DNA of 64,000 bases from Gordius sp. MW1 (GCA_964036665.1 OZ038526.1:19654001-19718000), one strand, 5' to 3'. Shown: positions 47,486 to 59,219, numbered from the stretch's first letter. Notes: a model not told the origin generated them from the sequence alone. Program-made: numbers and translations.

Positions 47486-50400
47486 TTATTGCCCTTTAAA
47501 AATAATAGTTTTATTAAATTTCTGCCTAATATTAGTTTTAAATTCTTGGTTTGAAATATTGCAAAAATTATGAAGTAAAATTTTGCTATACATATTAATT
47601 ATTAATTTAACCAATAATTGTAAATGATTTAAGGATCCTAACTCTTGGTCAACAATATGATTAATTAAAGATGCAAAAATATTAGACCCAATCAATGAAT
47701 GAAAAACCTTAATTTCAATTATAAATAAAATGTTTTTAGAAAAAAGTTTATTTTTATGTTTTAAAATTCTAAAAACTGTCTCAGTTTTTTTGCAGATATT
47801 TACAACATCAGTAGACGGGACAACTAATCCACCTTTGTTTTTTAAATTAATCAATAAATAGTTTGAAGATGAAAATGGTTGACAACTAATTAAAGAATTT
47901 ATACAAATCTTACATGTTACTTTTTTGCGCAAAATCATTTGCCTCACAATGTATCCGCCAATGTATGAAGAAATACATGAAATATAGGGAGAAATTAAAT
48001 TAATATTTATATTGGCCTCGTCTTCTGTTTCAGTAAACTCTTCATTAATGTCTATGAAATTTTCATCTGCAATACAAGTAGAATCTTGTGGCGAGCAGTT
48101 TCCAGAAAATGGATAATAGATTTTTGATAAAAAAATTTTATTCAAAGAGTGACGCAATTGCATTGCCGAAGGATTGTTGTTGTGGCAACCTCGGGCCCTG
48201 AGTAACCCAAAAAAACTTTCCAGGTGATCCTGGGAAAGTTTATAGGTTAATAAAAATCTAGATATTATATAAATAATAAATATTTATAATATATTTACTT
48301 TAAAGGAGGTTTGGTCTCGATCAAGAGATCATGTGCAAGCATTTGAATTGCTTGCATATCTATTAACATTCCTAATATACCTATTTTTTTATTTGATTGA
48401 ATAACTGGCATTCCATCTGGAAGGCACAAAGTTCGAAAATATTTTGCACAATTATCATAGAATTCATTAAGGTTAGCTAAAGAATCCTTGTATATAGGTT
48501 TTTTATTCCCTTTATGTAGAGCATTCCGTGAATTTAGTGTATCAAACAATCTTAAAGATAACTTAGTAACAAACTAGTAAACATACTGATTCATTATATG
48601 AATAAACTCGATAGTCGCCTGGCAATCCTTAAACAAGAGAGGATCTATATGCCTCGCAAAATCCATAGCATTTGCGACAGATTCCGAAAACAGCTGAGCC
48701 GCTAATTTCACCTTTAATAATTGCATATAAATGATATAATAATAAACCTTCATTCTTTGATTATGAAAATAGACGTGTTCTTTGGTAAGCTTGTTTGCTG
48801 CCCTCAGACCTTCATGTTGTTGCAAATCATACAACCTAACAATGTATTTCCATTCGATTCTCTATCAAACATACATTATAATATTAAAAATATTAATCAA
48901 CCTTTCCCTCATAATTCACAAGATAATCTACCCTTTCAAATAAATTTCTGACAAGTTTGAGCATATGACATGCATCAAACATAAAATATATTTTTTCCGT
49001 GACGCATGTGGGGTTTGTAAAATATGGGCGAAGGGATTCAACCTCAAAAGATACCTATTTATGTATTTTAGTTTTACAAAAAAATCAGATAATGTATCTT
49101 AAAAATTGACATGTTAAGGATTGAGATGTAATGGTAAAATTTATTATAATTGACATTTCCATCTATTTAAATATAAACAATAAATATAAATCAAGTTACA
49201 TTTAAGGCTTAGTTTTATTTTATAATACTAATAGATTGTTTAAATAAATTGCATACCCCCAGATTTTCTGCCATTCTCTTGTTGGCTGCTAGACCATCGC
49301 AAGTTAAATTTTTGCAAATGACTCCACATTCTTTAAGTAGCTGAAGTGCATCTAATACAAGGGTTGCTTGTAGGTCAGCAGTGACACTACCCACAAGAAA
49401 ATATCCAAGGGGTATCTTCCAGTGACTATTAATGGCAACTGCCATAATAAATAGTGCACTTTTGGCCTCTGGCAATAAATTTGATTGAATACCTTGCCCC
49501 ACATCTACACACCTATAAATTAATTTAAAAAAAAGTAAGTCACTAATACCCTTCAAAGCCTTTTTTGTAATCGAGATGACGTCTGATGGCCATCTCATCT
49601 AATGTAATTGATATATATATCTGCCCTGTTTGCTTTCTTTGTAATTGTTTAATTGTGAAAAAAGCTTGTTTTAAAAATCCTAAAATAAATAATATAGATT
49701 ATAAAATTTTTTTTTATATATTATACACATAAAGGATATATAAATTGTTAGTGTACCTGGTTTTATGTTTTCATTGACACACCATTTCCTAATCGTACTC
49801 TCTGTTGGCATACATATTACACTCCGAATAAAGTTGTAGGCTTGGGGTGAGTAATAATGAAGGGTTATTGCAAATCTTTTCATTTCATCAGAATAAGCCT
49901 TGTTGAAGGGATTATTAACACCTCCAGAGCTTAAGTGTGTATTTAGTATAGAAGTGAGAGGAGTATCACCAAAATAGTTTGTAATAATATCACCCCCCTC
50001 TCCTGGAATTAAGGATTTTTTATCAAGATGAGCAGCCAGGTCTTTTAGGGTCTTGAGTTTCTGAATTTGGCGATAATTTTTACTTCTTAAATTTTTGACA
50101 GTTTTTTTTAAATGCTTTATGAGATTTTCTTTCTTTTTTTCTTTTAGAGTATTAATAGCATATGAATGATCCTTTTTTACTAAATTAAATATTAAAATTT
50201 ATAAATTATATTTACTTGTATTCAAAGTTTTGCATAATGTTGTTATATCAATTAATGCTGAATTCTGGGATGGCTCAATATTTCCTTGATGAATGTCTAA
50301 ACTAGAAGCTGATGACTGATTTAGGTAATTCATATTGAAATATAAAAATTACAGTCAATGAAATCTCAGATGGCTCTGCATTTTTTTGATGAAATTTTCA

Positions 50401-51575
50401 AAATTAAATATGGATATAAACGAGGCTTGAACCTACTAACTATGTTTTCTATTAATATTAAAAAGTTTATTGTAATTAGGCATTAAGAAATGTTAATAAT
50501 TTAATAACATTGAAAAAAATGCATAAAGGCAAAAAAAATTTAACCAATATCTAGATTATCATCTTATTTGAGGATGGGCACTAAGTCCATCGCAAAAAAA
50601 TAATTTGATTTGGCAATTGCAATTGATTGACTGAGTAAAAAGCTATTGGAAATTTTGCTTGGAGGAGACCTTGTGTTAATTTTAAAAAAAAACCATAAAA
50701 AACTTAAAAGATTCTTCCCAAATGTCCCTAAGCATTAAGAGACAATGGGAATAAAACAAGAAGTTTCTAAAATGATGTCAATTAATATTAAGGTAGTGGA
50801 GGACATGTGCTATTAGTGGGAACATCTTCCCTAAAAAAGGACGTTTATTCATATTATAGCCATGTTGTAATCAACAATTCTTTTTGTGACACATAAAGGA
50901 ATAAGGCTAGGACAATATATAAATGATATAATATTCCAATGTTATTCAAATATAATTGTAAAAAGCCAAGCTTCTTCTATATTCAGTGATTAGTTGCATA
51001 TTCATAACATTAAGGAATATAAATTATTCCAGCATTTAGTAAAGATAAATTTGTAATACAAATTTGGAGCATTTGAAAACCTTAAAGTCTAACCAAAGAG
51101 ATGACTCAAGATTATTATGACACGACCCCATATATAGAGAATATCAAAATTAGTTTTAAGTTCATCTTAAAATTTGTTTTACTTATACTAAAGGAAAATG
51201 TTTGATTAATAATTGAAGGAGTATAAACAAATATTATTTACCTTTGTAGATGGATAATTTGATTCTTTGTCTATGTTTGTGATATTATGTAATGGGGATT
51301 GAATATTTTCTTGATGAATGTTTATAGGGGTTAAAAATAGAGATGGTACTATATTTTCTTTTAATCTTTTTTTGTTGAAATCTTGTGGTTGAAAGTGTTT
51401 GCTGCAAATTCTTGAATGCTTTTTTAGACGAAATTCAGGCTTCATTAATTTTAGCCATTTCACTAAAATATTTTCATTTTTGGGGTACCTAAAAATAAAT
51501 ATAAAAAAAACAATTTATTTACCTGTGTAAAGACACTCCTTTGCCTTTAGACTTACATATTGCACAATACCGCAT
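47486..51575 (-). CDS. P-element transposase (THAP9-like), 11 exons, 874 codons, apparently intact
   Basis: Exons, minus strand: 51523-51575, 51242-51488, 50216-50315, 49757-50179, 49550-49679, 49257-49512, 48902-49054, 48748-48861, 48587-48711, 48299-48550 and 47486-48257. All junctions are GT..AG, phases agree throughout, and the total is 2625 nt. The N-terminal THAP domain is split by a 34-nt intron: Cys4, Cys7, Cys46 and His49 (MRYCAICKS...RICSKHF). A Lys-rich coiled-coil region lies at ~135-175, then a P-specific block FAITLHYYSPQAYNF. RNase H-like catalytic candidates are Asp302 (LDEM), Asp390 (TCDGLAAN) and, after the insertion domain with FMFDACHMLKLVRN and LFDTLNSRN, Asp628/Glu631 (SQDHLE). 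The C-terminus has YIGGYIVR and CKIC. In P elements this protein binds subterminal DNA and catalyses GTP-dependent excision and integration. Human THAP9 is of similar length. Confidence 0.93.
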
Positions 51576-51658
51576 TATTTAAATAGGTACCTTATGTTGG
51601 CAACATGTCGGCAATGACATGTGCACGCGTATATATACGCATAATATATTGCTAGAAA

Positions 51659-51694
51659 CAGCTGATCAGCGGTCTATGTTATTCTTAGTCTATG
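51659..51694 (-). repeat. Right terminal inverted repeat of P element (transposase 5' side)
   Basis: Inverse of the left repeat. It lies 83 bp outside the transposase start codon (51575), so any promoter must sit in this short interval, as in known P elements. Confidence 0.95.
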
Positions 51695-51935
51695 TGGCCA
51701 CCAAACCCCAGGCTCATTCCATTCAATTATTCATGTGCCTTTCCACACTTCTTAATAATGTTTTTACTTGATCTTGTCTATCTATGTAAACATATTAGGT
51801 CACAGTAATAGCTTAATTAATAGCTTATAGCTTGTTGATCGCGGTTGATTTGATTAGGCAAAACTACAAAAATGACGTGACGCTCATATTAAGACGCGTC
51901 CGTATCGGTGCATTCGACCAAAGTTTAACTGACCA

Positions 51936-52090
51936 AGTATCTATGAATGTCTATTGAGAGGGGTTTACAGAGACGAAAACGTCAGGGTTAGTGTTTTAGG
52001 TCGGGATTTTAGGTTAGGGTTTGGTAGGATTAGATGCACACATTTTAATCGACAAATCCATTTTCGTAGACATTTATTTGTTATTTGCTT
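51936..52090. mobile_element. Small TIR-like element with telomere-like core
   Basis: GAATGTCTATTG...GACGAAAACGTC on the left and CATTTTCGTAGACATTTATTTG on the right are partly inverted. Between them lies CAGGGTTAGTGTTTTAGGTC and TTTTAGGTTAGGGTTTGG. No exact duplication was found, so the limits are approximate. Confidence 0.4.
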
Positions 52091-52141
52091 TTTGGTCAAT
52101 TGCAAATGAATCGATATGTTTTAACATGCATTCGCTTTTTG

Positions 52142-52324
52142 AATCGGGGTCAAAGTAGCAGAATGGTAAAAAAGTAGTAGAAAAAGTCGAAACAATAAAC
52201 CCAACCCTAACCCTAAAGTACTGCATAATTATAAATTAAAACTTAAATTCTATGTTAAATCCTGACCAATCTTGATCACTGACCAATTTGGCTGCTTTTT
52301 TTCTGCTACTTTGACCGGTGCCCC
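52142..52324. mobile_element. MITE family J, copy 2 (183 bp)
   Basis: Flanks GCTTTTTG (52134-52141) and GCCTTTTG (52325-52332) match at 7 of 8. The ends are AATCGGGGTCAAAGTAGCAG and CTGCTACTTTGACCGGTGCC. The core has CCCAACCCTAACCCTAAAG. Confidence 0.8.
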
Positions 52325-52728
52325 GCCTTTTGAAGCTAGCTACAAAAGCGCGTATTAAGACGCACCCTTAAGACGTAGCCTAAGTGTTTGTTAATTAATC
52401 TGGATGGCCCAAAACCCGAGATTTTATTAAATTAATATCTCTAGGACGCTGGTATGTATTAGATGTCATTAGATCCTTAAAGTCTATCTAAATGTATAAG
52501 AATGATGGGGAACCCCGCATATTCCCGAAACCGCACAATCCCGAAACTACGATAAGGCTATGGCTACGATTTGAAATTACCATATGATATTTTTCAATGG
52601 TTTCATTTTAAAATTTATTAAATTTGAGCCCCATCTTATTATACCACATAAAAGTATAATTTTTAAACATGAATTTATTTATTTATTAGCATTGTCAACC
52701 TTAGCTATAACCAAGTTTCAACCACTGA

Positions 52729-53080
52729 ATGACATCTCACAAGTAACCTTATATAGGGTTAAGGTTAGTAACTGATGCTAATGTTACACATTAACTAAGG
52801 ATAATAAATTATTTCAATATTAGAAAATATAAAATCATTAGTTGGAGTTGTTGGAATCATTATTTTAAAAATGATAGAATGACATCTCACAAGTAACCTT
52901 ATATAATAATCATATAACTTGTTATATTAAGAGAAAATTATTGATAACTTGTTAGCCCTTCAAGAAATAACTGATGTTAATATGTTACACATTAACTAAG
53001 GAAAATGAATTATTTCAAGATTTAAAAATATGAAATCATTAGTTGAAGTTGTTGGAATCATTATTTTAAAAATGATATTA
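52729..53080. repeat. Direct duplication, ~200-bp period
   Basis: GACATCTCACAAGTAACCTTATATA occurs at ~52729 and ~52880. GTTACACATTAACTAAGGA followed by AAATCATTAGTTG(G/A)AGTTGTTGG occurs at ~52783 and ~52983. Confidence 0.8.
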
Positions 53081-53905
53081 ATAATGTTGATATTTTTTCT
53101 TATTCGCATATTGTGAATTATTTACACGTTGAACATTATACAGAGCCTTGCAAAAATATATCAATTCAATTGTTGCTAGTACTAATATTAATGCTTTTAT
53201 TACATGTTTTATTGTTCATATTTTTATATAATTACATTTAGTATCTAAAAATTCATAACAATGAATTTCACTACTAACTTTAGTTTCTGAAGTATAAGAT
53301 AAAGGTTTAAAACATTAGAAACTTAAAGAGTTAATGTAAATTCTGTTAGATCATTGACAAACTTTATAAAGCTAATAAGCTTAGAAAACTATATTAAATA
53401 TATATTTAGCTTATATATATAGACTTAATTAGAACTATAATACAATTGATATAATAAACATATCTTAATAACAGTTATCAAGCTTTAAGTGCAAATATTC
53501 TTATAGGATAATTTCTTTCTCTTCTGATCTGTTTCTTAGATTTGATACTTAATTCATGTTTGGTCATGCATCTACGCATCATTATTGTTAGAATCTATTT
53601 ACAATAAATTTAATAGTAACTAACATTTAATATCTATGATAATCAATCATGTGACATTACTTGGTATTATATCATCCACTGAGTTTAATAAAATTGCACC
53701 TTGACTAGAATCTTTAAAAAATCTCAAAAATTATAGACATATCTTACTTTCTTGAGTTTCTATGGGTGTAGAGATATTTTCTATAACCATAACACTTGTT
53801 GTTTTTTCATTCAAAGCTAAATTTGTATTAAAAACTCTTAAGTTTCTTATTTTGGAGATTTAGTTTTTGTATACAATTTTGGGAATGTTCTGATGTTATC
53901 ATAAA

Positions 53906-55275
53906 ATTATTAATTGCTATGCAATTTATGGGCTCGTTTTTTGGTGTCCGTCGGTCCGTCCGTCCCCCTATCTATTTGCATTGGGTATATTAGGTTATCG
54001 ATTTTTTAAATTAATGCATAAGAAAGATGTGCCCCACCCCTCATCTCTATCTCCCTCGCTGTGTTATTTTTTGAATTAATGCATAAGAGGTGCCCCACCC
54101 CTCATCTCTATCTCCCTCGGTGTGTTATATATAAGATTTGTTAAATTATCTATTATATAATAAACATAAATAAAAGTTGTTTACTTTTAATTGCTATGCA
54201 ATTTAACTAGTTTTTTAGTTAGAATCCCGGAGTTTTTTTTGACTCTTATGATTGTTCTTGTTACTATCATTGATAATAAGAATTTTTGGCCCTCCGCTGG
54301 CTCCTGACCGATGGAAAAAATGACCATTAACCAAAATGTGAATCGAAATTATTTTTTTTCGTTTTTTTTGACTATTATGATTGTTCCTGTTCCTACCATT
54401 GCTATTATGACTTTTTGGCCGTCCGCTGGCTGCTGACCAATGTTATATAATAAACATAAATAAAAGTTGTTTACTTTTAATTGCTATGCAATATAACTAG
54501 TTTTTGGGTTCGAATCCCGGAGTTTTTTTTTTGTTACTACCATTGATAATAAGACTTTTTGGCCGTCCGTTGGGTGCTGACCAATGAAAAAATGACCATT
54601 GGCCAAAATGTGAATCCAAGTTTATTTTTTCGTTTTTTTTTTGACTATTATGATTGTTCCTGTTCCTACCATTGATATTATGACTTTTTGGCCGTCCGCT
54701 GGCTGCTGACCAATGGAATAAAATGACCATTGGCCAAAATGTGATTCGAAAATTTTTTTTTCGTTTTTTTACTCTTATGAATTTATATCCACTTATACCG
54801 TGTGCTGGCTGCTGATTAATGGAAAAAAATGACCATTGGCCAAAGTGAGCATCAAAATTTTTTTTTCCGTTTTTTTTGGCTATTATTGACTTATAGAATA
54901 TCTGTTGGTACTCACCAATGGAGAAAAAATGACCATTGGCCAAATTTTTGATTTTTTTAATTAAAAATTGTTCAAATTCAACAAAAAATTTCTCCCAACA
55001 ATTCTGCAAATTCTTAACATTGTGATGTTTTATAATATAATGTTTGACCCATAATCACTAAAGGCCATAAAAACTAATGTAATACGCAACTAGATGCAAA
55101 CACTAAATCTAACCCTAACCCTTGCCTATATTACATTTTGCCTATATTAAATTTTGCCTATAAATGGAAAATTTGTATAAATAATTAATTAATCATTAGG
55201 CATTTAATAGCCCCCTATAGGCATTCTCGCCCCTTCCCACCTTTGTCGCCCATAAATTGCATAGCAAATATGATA
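53906..55275. mobile_element. Element with inverted ends TTGCTATGCAATTTATGGGC / GCCCATAAATTGCATAGCAA
   Basis: A 20-bp inverted pair lies near 53916-53935 and 55247-55266, enclosing a tandem array and a two-copy GTGCCCCACCCCTCATCTCT repeat (54012-54130). A related end without a partner lies at 20058-20130. A GGGCCGAAGGCCC hairpin follows at ~55366. The termini and class are uncertain. Confidence 0.5.
54165..54960. repeat. Tandem array, ~100-145-bp unit, 5-6 copies
   Basis: Units contain TGACTATTATGATTGTTCCTG, CTTTTTGGCCGTCCG and GCTGACCAATGGAA...TGACCATTGGCCAAA. The long minus-strand open frame 54497-55009 is translated repeat with no protein signature and should not be called a gene. Confidence 0.85.
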
Positions 55276-55783
55276 CATTTATACGGAGTATAGATGAGTC
55301 GTCCCCCCTTCCCTTCCCCTCCTCCCCTTCCCCTCCTCCCCTTCCCTTCTCCTTCTTCCCACGAGGGCCGAAGGCCCGAGTTTTTTTTTTAATTATAATG
55401 TATATTTTAAAAATTACTTCACCAGCACAAAATTGTTAAATGCACTTTCAAAATTTTATATCTAAGGACAGCTCTTCCTGGGCATTTAGATATACTGTAG
55501 TGCCTGCACTTATAGTGTACTTGTCCCATCCTACCTGCTCTGATCTTGATATAGTCAAACTTTTTGAAAGTGACTATAACATTTTTTTATTAGATTTTTT
55601 AAAACCTATAACAATATGTGTATACTTGCATAATAAAGCTTAGCTTACTTATATTCTCTTTGTTATCTTGATTTGCAATAGTTAAAGAGTTTTCCGAATT
55701 TCTCATATGTTGAAATTGGCGGAAAAACGTAGTTTCGAAATTCGGGATTATGCGGGGGAACCGAATGATGTATATGTTTAATT

Positions 55784-56037
55784 GGGTATCGTTTCAAAAT
55801 GTCACAGTCCAATATGTAACAAAGCCATATCGTGAGATTCGCGAATCTCACGATCGTGAGATTCGCAATTACTCATTGCGCAAGCGCATAATTTCCATTG
55901 GGTAGTGTTTTAGGTCAGCGTTTTAGGTTAGGGGTTGGGTTAGGATTAGATGTACATCAAATTCCCTCCCCATTTGAGATTTAATTTTTCGTGATATTCG
56001 TGTGACATTTTGGACTGTGACATTTTGAACCCAAGAC
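55784..56037. mobile_element. MITE I (254 bp), TSD GTTTAATT, telomere-like core
   Basis: Exact 8-bp repeats GTTTAATT lie at 55776-55783 and 56038-56045. The inverted ends share TTCAAAATGTCACAGTCCAA. The interior holds a palindrome CGTGAGATTCGCGAATCTCA followed by CGATCGTGAG, and a TTTTAGGTTAGGGGTTGGGT core. It is inserted in the 165-bp satellite. Confidence 0.85.
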
Positions 56038-57279
56038 GTTTAATTGCCAATTACATTTAAGTGTTTTTTGAACAATCTACATGGCCCAAAACCCGAAATT
56101 TTATTAAATTAATATCTCTAGGGCACCGGTAAGTATTAGATGTCATTAGATCCTTAAAGTCTATCTAAATGTATAAGAATGATGAAAGTGTATATAATTC
56201 ATATGTAATTAAATTAGATTTAAGTGTTTTTTAATTATTCTGGGTGGCTTAAAACCCCACATTTTATTAAATTAATATCTCTAAGACAATTACAAGTATT
56301 AAATGTCATCAGATAGTTAAAGTCTATCTAAATGTATAAGAACGATGTATATGTTTACAAGTCATATTTAAATACCAATTACCTTTAGATATTTTTTAAT
56401 TTATCTACATGGCCCGAAACCCGACATTTTATTAAATTAATATCTCTCACCGGTATGTATTAAATGTCATTAGATCCTGAAAGTCAATTTAAATGTATAA
56501 GAAAGATTAAAGTGTATATAATTTAAGTGTAATTAGCAATTACATTTAAGTGTTTTTTAATTGATCTACATGGCCCAAAACCCGACATTTTATTAAATTA
56601 ATATCTCTAGGACACTGGTAAGTATTAGATCCTGAAAGTCTATCTTTATGTATAAGAAAGATAAAAGTTATATAATTTACATTTTATTATAATTACATTT
56701 AAATGTTTTTTAATTAATATGGATGGCCCAAAACCTGAGATTTATTTTATATTAATATCTCTAGGACACCTGTAAATATTAGATGTCATTAGATCCTTAA
56801 AGTCTATCTAAATGTACTAGAAAGGTGAAAGTGTATATAATTTAAGTGTAATTAGCAATTACATTTAAGTGTTTTTTAATTGATCTACATGGCCCAAAAC
56901 CCGACATTTTATTAAATTAATATCTCTAGGACACTGGTAAGTATTAGATGTCATTAGATCCTTAAAGTCTATTTAAATGTATAAGAAAGATGAAATTGTA
57001 TATAATTTAAATGTAATTACCAATTACATTTAAGTTTTTTTTTAATTAATCTACATGGCCCAAAACCCGACATTTTATAAATTAATATCTCTAGGACACT
57101 GGTAAGTATTAGATCGAAAGATGAAAGTGTATATAATTCATATGTAATTATAAATAGCATTAAAGTGTTTTTAAATAATCTGGATGGCATAAAAACCCGA
57201 GATTTTTTTAAATTAATATCTCTAAGATACTGGTAAGTATCAGATCCTTAAAGTCTATCTTAATGTATATGTTTATTAA

Positions 57280-57868
57280 TAGCCCTGCACGGAACCCAGC
57301 CCGGCCGCTTGTGAAGATTTTTATAAAATAATTGGGCCTCGGGTCTGTTGACACGGCGCAACCCGATGCCCGAATTGAACTAAAACAAACTAATCTCATA
57401 TAAAATATGAATTAAACAAGCTCAACTTTAAAGCTTCCAAACTTCAGCTTTCCCCCTGTCTATTATAATATAACTGACCAGAATTGCAAATCTATTTCTA
57501 GTATATATATATATAGATTTATAGTAGCTGTTAAAACTTAAGGAATAAGATATGTATATGTTTCAAAAAAAAATTTATATGGAACTGTTAAAAAAATATT
57601 TTTATTAAAGTTATATTTTTAAAGCGAAATAAATTGCAACGAGTGATAACGAATTTTTTTATTTTAAACTTATCTTAGTTGTAATTACGAGTAATAACAA
57701 TCTACTGCATTTTATATTTAGATGGTGGAATAATTTTCAAAAGAAAATTATTCAAAAGTTGTATTCGAAAAATCGGGTCGGCCCAATAAGACAAAAGTCT
57801 TCGGGCTCGGGCAAAATAAAAATGGACAAGTCGGGCTCGGACAAAAGAATTCATTTTGCAAGGCTCTA
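57280..57868. mobile_element. hAT-type MITE family B, copy 2 (589 bp)
   Basis: The ends TAGCCCTGCA and TTGCAAGGCTCTA match copy 1 (10281-10869), and the length is the same. The interior includes CCCTGTCTATTATAATAT and AATTGCAAA-CT in common. No target duplication is visible. It adjoins the end of the satellite array. Confidence 0.8.
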
Positions 57869-58486
57869 GACGGGCACAACAAAAACACCAAGCTTATATT
57901 GAGCTCAGCCCAATAAAAACAATTTGCAAGACAATTCGCATAAGCTGGTGTTATTAATAACAAATTGAGAACCTTAAATGTTAATGTACACCTATCACAC
58001 ACATAAATTTCTGTCGAGTTGAAAGGGGGAAACAACTGAAAAAGAATTTTATAGAGGAATCTTATGTTAATTTTAAAAGTTGGTTTTTATTAACGAGATA
58101 ATTTTTTTTTTTAATTATTAGAACAAATGTAGGACAATTACAAAGTGAGACTTCACATCAACATAATAATGTGTTGTTATACCAAATTAGCTTTTTATAT
58201 TCTCACCTTTTTTACACCAGCCTTAATAGAATTTAAACTCTAAATTTAGCTGGACAAACACATGGTTGCTACATTATGCATATAAATCTTTAATCAAAAA
58301 TGCAAAAAAAATTCGCATAAATTTTCTTGATATTTGAAGAAAAAATTTGAAACCCCCCCCCCCCCAAATAAAAATCCTGCGAACGCCCCTGGTTAATTTT
58401 CACTAATAATCACTTTAATTTTTTAATTAATACGTCAGCTTTTAAAACCAGAAAAGTTATAGATTAAAAGAGATATACACATACCG
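57869..58486. other. No gene supported; one hAT-type end
   Basis: 58353-58395 (C-run then AAATAAAAATCCTGCGAACGCCCCTG) looks like an isolated CAGGGGCG-type hAT end. The partner was not found. Confidence 0.4.
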
Positions 58487-58715
58487 TGGACGTCAACAGG
58501 GAAGTGCTTCGGTTTACCGAATCCCGACTTCATCTCTTCTACTAAGAGAAAGAAAGTGGAAAAATGTTATTTTTGTACCGGTAGTGGCCACGACCCTCGG
58601 TAATTTAGGTCCAGAGGGCAGCCGATTCCTCAAACAAATATCAAAATATATAACCTCCATAACACGCGATCCCAAAGAATCTTTAGCAACAAGCAAAAAA
58701 TCACCAAGGAAATTG
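58487..58715 (-). CDS. Unassigned coding-like segment(s)
   Basis: This patch is GC-richer than its surroundings and open on the minus strand. It reads FLGDFLLVAKDSLGSRVMEV, a pattern reminiscent of Pumilio/Nop9-type helical repeats (LxxLAxDxxGSRVxE), and could end at a donor GAG|GTTATA. A second piece, 58495-58549, follows an acceptor CTTTCTCTTAG, reads MKSGFGKPKHFPVDVH and ends at the donor GTATGT. The two do not join in phase, so the gene model is incomplete and the family suggestion is weak. Confidence 0.3.
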
Positions 58716-59219
58716 TAAAATCTAATACAATCTCAATCCATGGCTCGATGCCAGCTCATTAATTTTATACATTTTAGCATATAACATACATAATTATTTG
58801 GAAATAAACTTCTATCGTTCAAAAAAAAATTATAAATTTATTTTGTAATTAATCGTGATTTTTTTTCGTAAAATAAATCATTATTTATTTATGCCATTAC
58901 CCCTTATTGAATTTTTTAATATCGCCATTGCACTTTTCCTCATTTAAATTTTGATATATGACAAGTTATAAAAAATTAATGTTATTTTTAAATCGGACAC
59001 TGATCCTAGTTCATATTTATAAGTTGCACCTAACGCTACCCCTCTTTAAGATTCAGCACCTTCCCAATACATTGGCAACAATTTACACATTTCGAAACTA
59101 AAAGGGCCTTTACCGAGGAAAATAAAAAGTGCAAACATGAATCAATATAACAGTCAGGAAGACACAAGTGAAAACGGTACACGATAATAAGGGGCTATAA
59201 ATAACGAAGCGCGAAAAGG

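Larger units (their letters stand above)
47066..51694 (-). mobile_element. Full-length P element (4629 bp), TSD TGGCCACC
   Basis: Exact 8-bp direct repeats TGGCCACC lie at 47058-47065 and 51695-51702. Terminal inverted repeats of 36 bp have perfect outer 26 bp. An uninterrupted spliced transposase gene on the minus strand fills the interior. The 8-bp duplication, ends beginning CATAG and containing ATAACATA, and a THAP-type transposase are all features of P elements. Everything needed in cis and trans appears present, so this copy may be autonomous. Confidence 0.95.
52508..55762. mobile_element. TIR element H (3255 bp), TSD GAATGATG
   Basis: Exact 8-bp repeats GAATGATG lie at 52500-52507 and 55763-55770. 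The ends (GGGAACCCCGCATATTCCCG left; GGTTCCCCCGCATAATCCCG as the complement of the right) are inverted repeats that extend to AAACTACG. No transposase frame was recognised. The interior is AT-rich, with direct repeats at 52729-53080 and a composite repeat block at 53906-55275. The superfamily is undecided: ends starting GG with an 8-bp duplication do not fit the hAT elements elsewhere in the window. Confidence 0.75.
52385..57275. repeat. Satellite array, ~165-bp unit, interrupted by elements H and I
   Basis: Units contain ATGGCCCAAAACCCGA, ATTTTATTAAATTAATATCTC, GTATTAGATGTCATTAGATCC and AAAGTCTATCTAAATGTATAAGAA. One unit lies at 52385-52507. The array resumes at 55771-55783 and again at 56046-57275 with about eight units. 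Removing the two inserted elements restores a continuous array. MITE B2 starts right at its far end. Confidence 0.9.

Noticed and set aside
50337-50400. Extra transposase exon between exons 2 and 3
   Set aside because: The similar peptide (FHQKNAEPSE) is preceded by an in-frame stop and has no acceptor that fits the phase of exon 2.
54497-55009. 170-residue open frame on the minus strand
   Set aside because: It is translated from a ~120-bp tandem repeat (HFGQWSFF recurring) and has no start context or domain.
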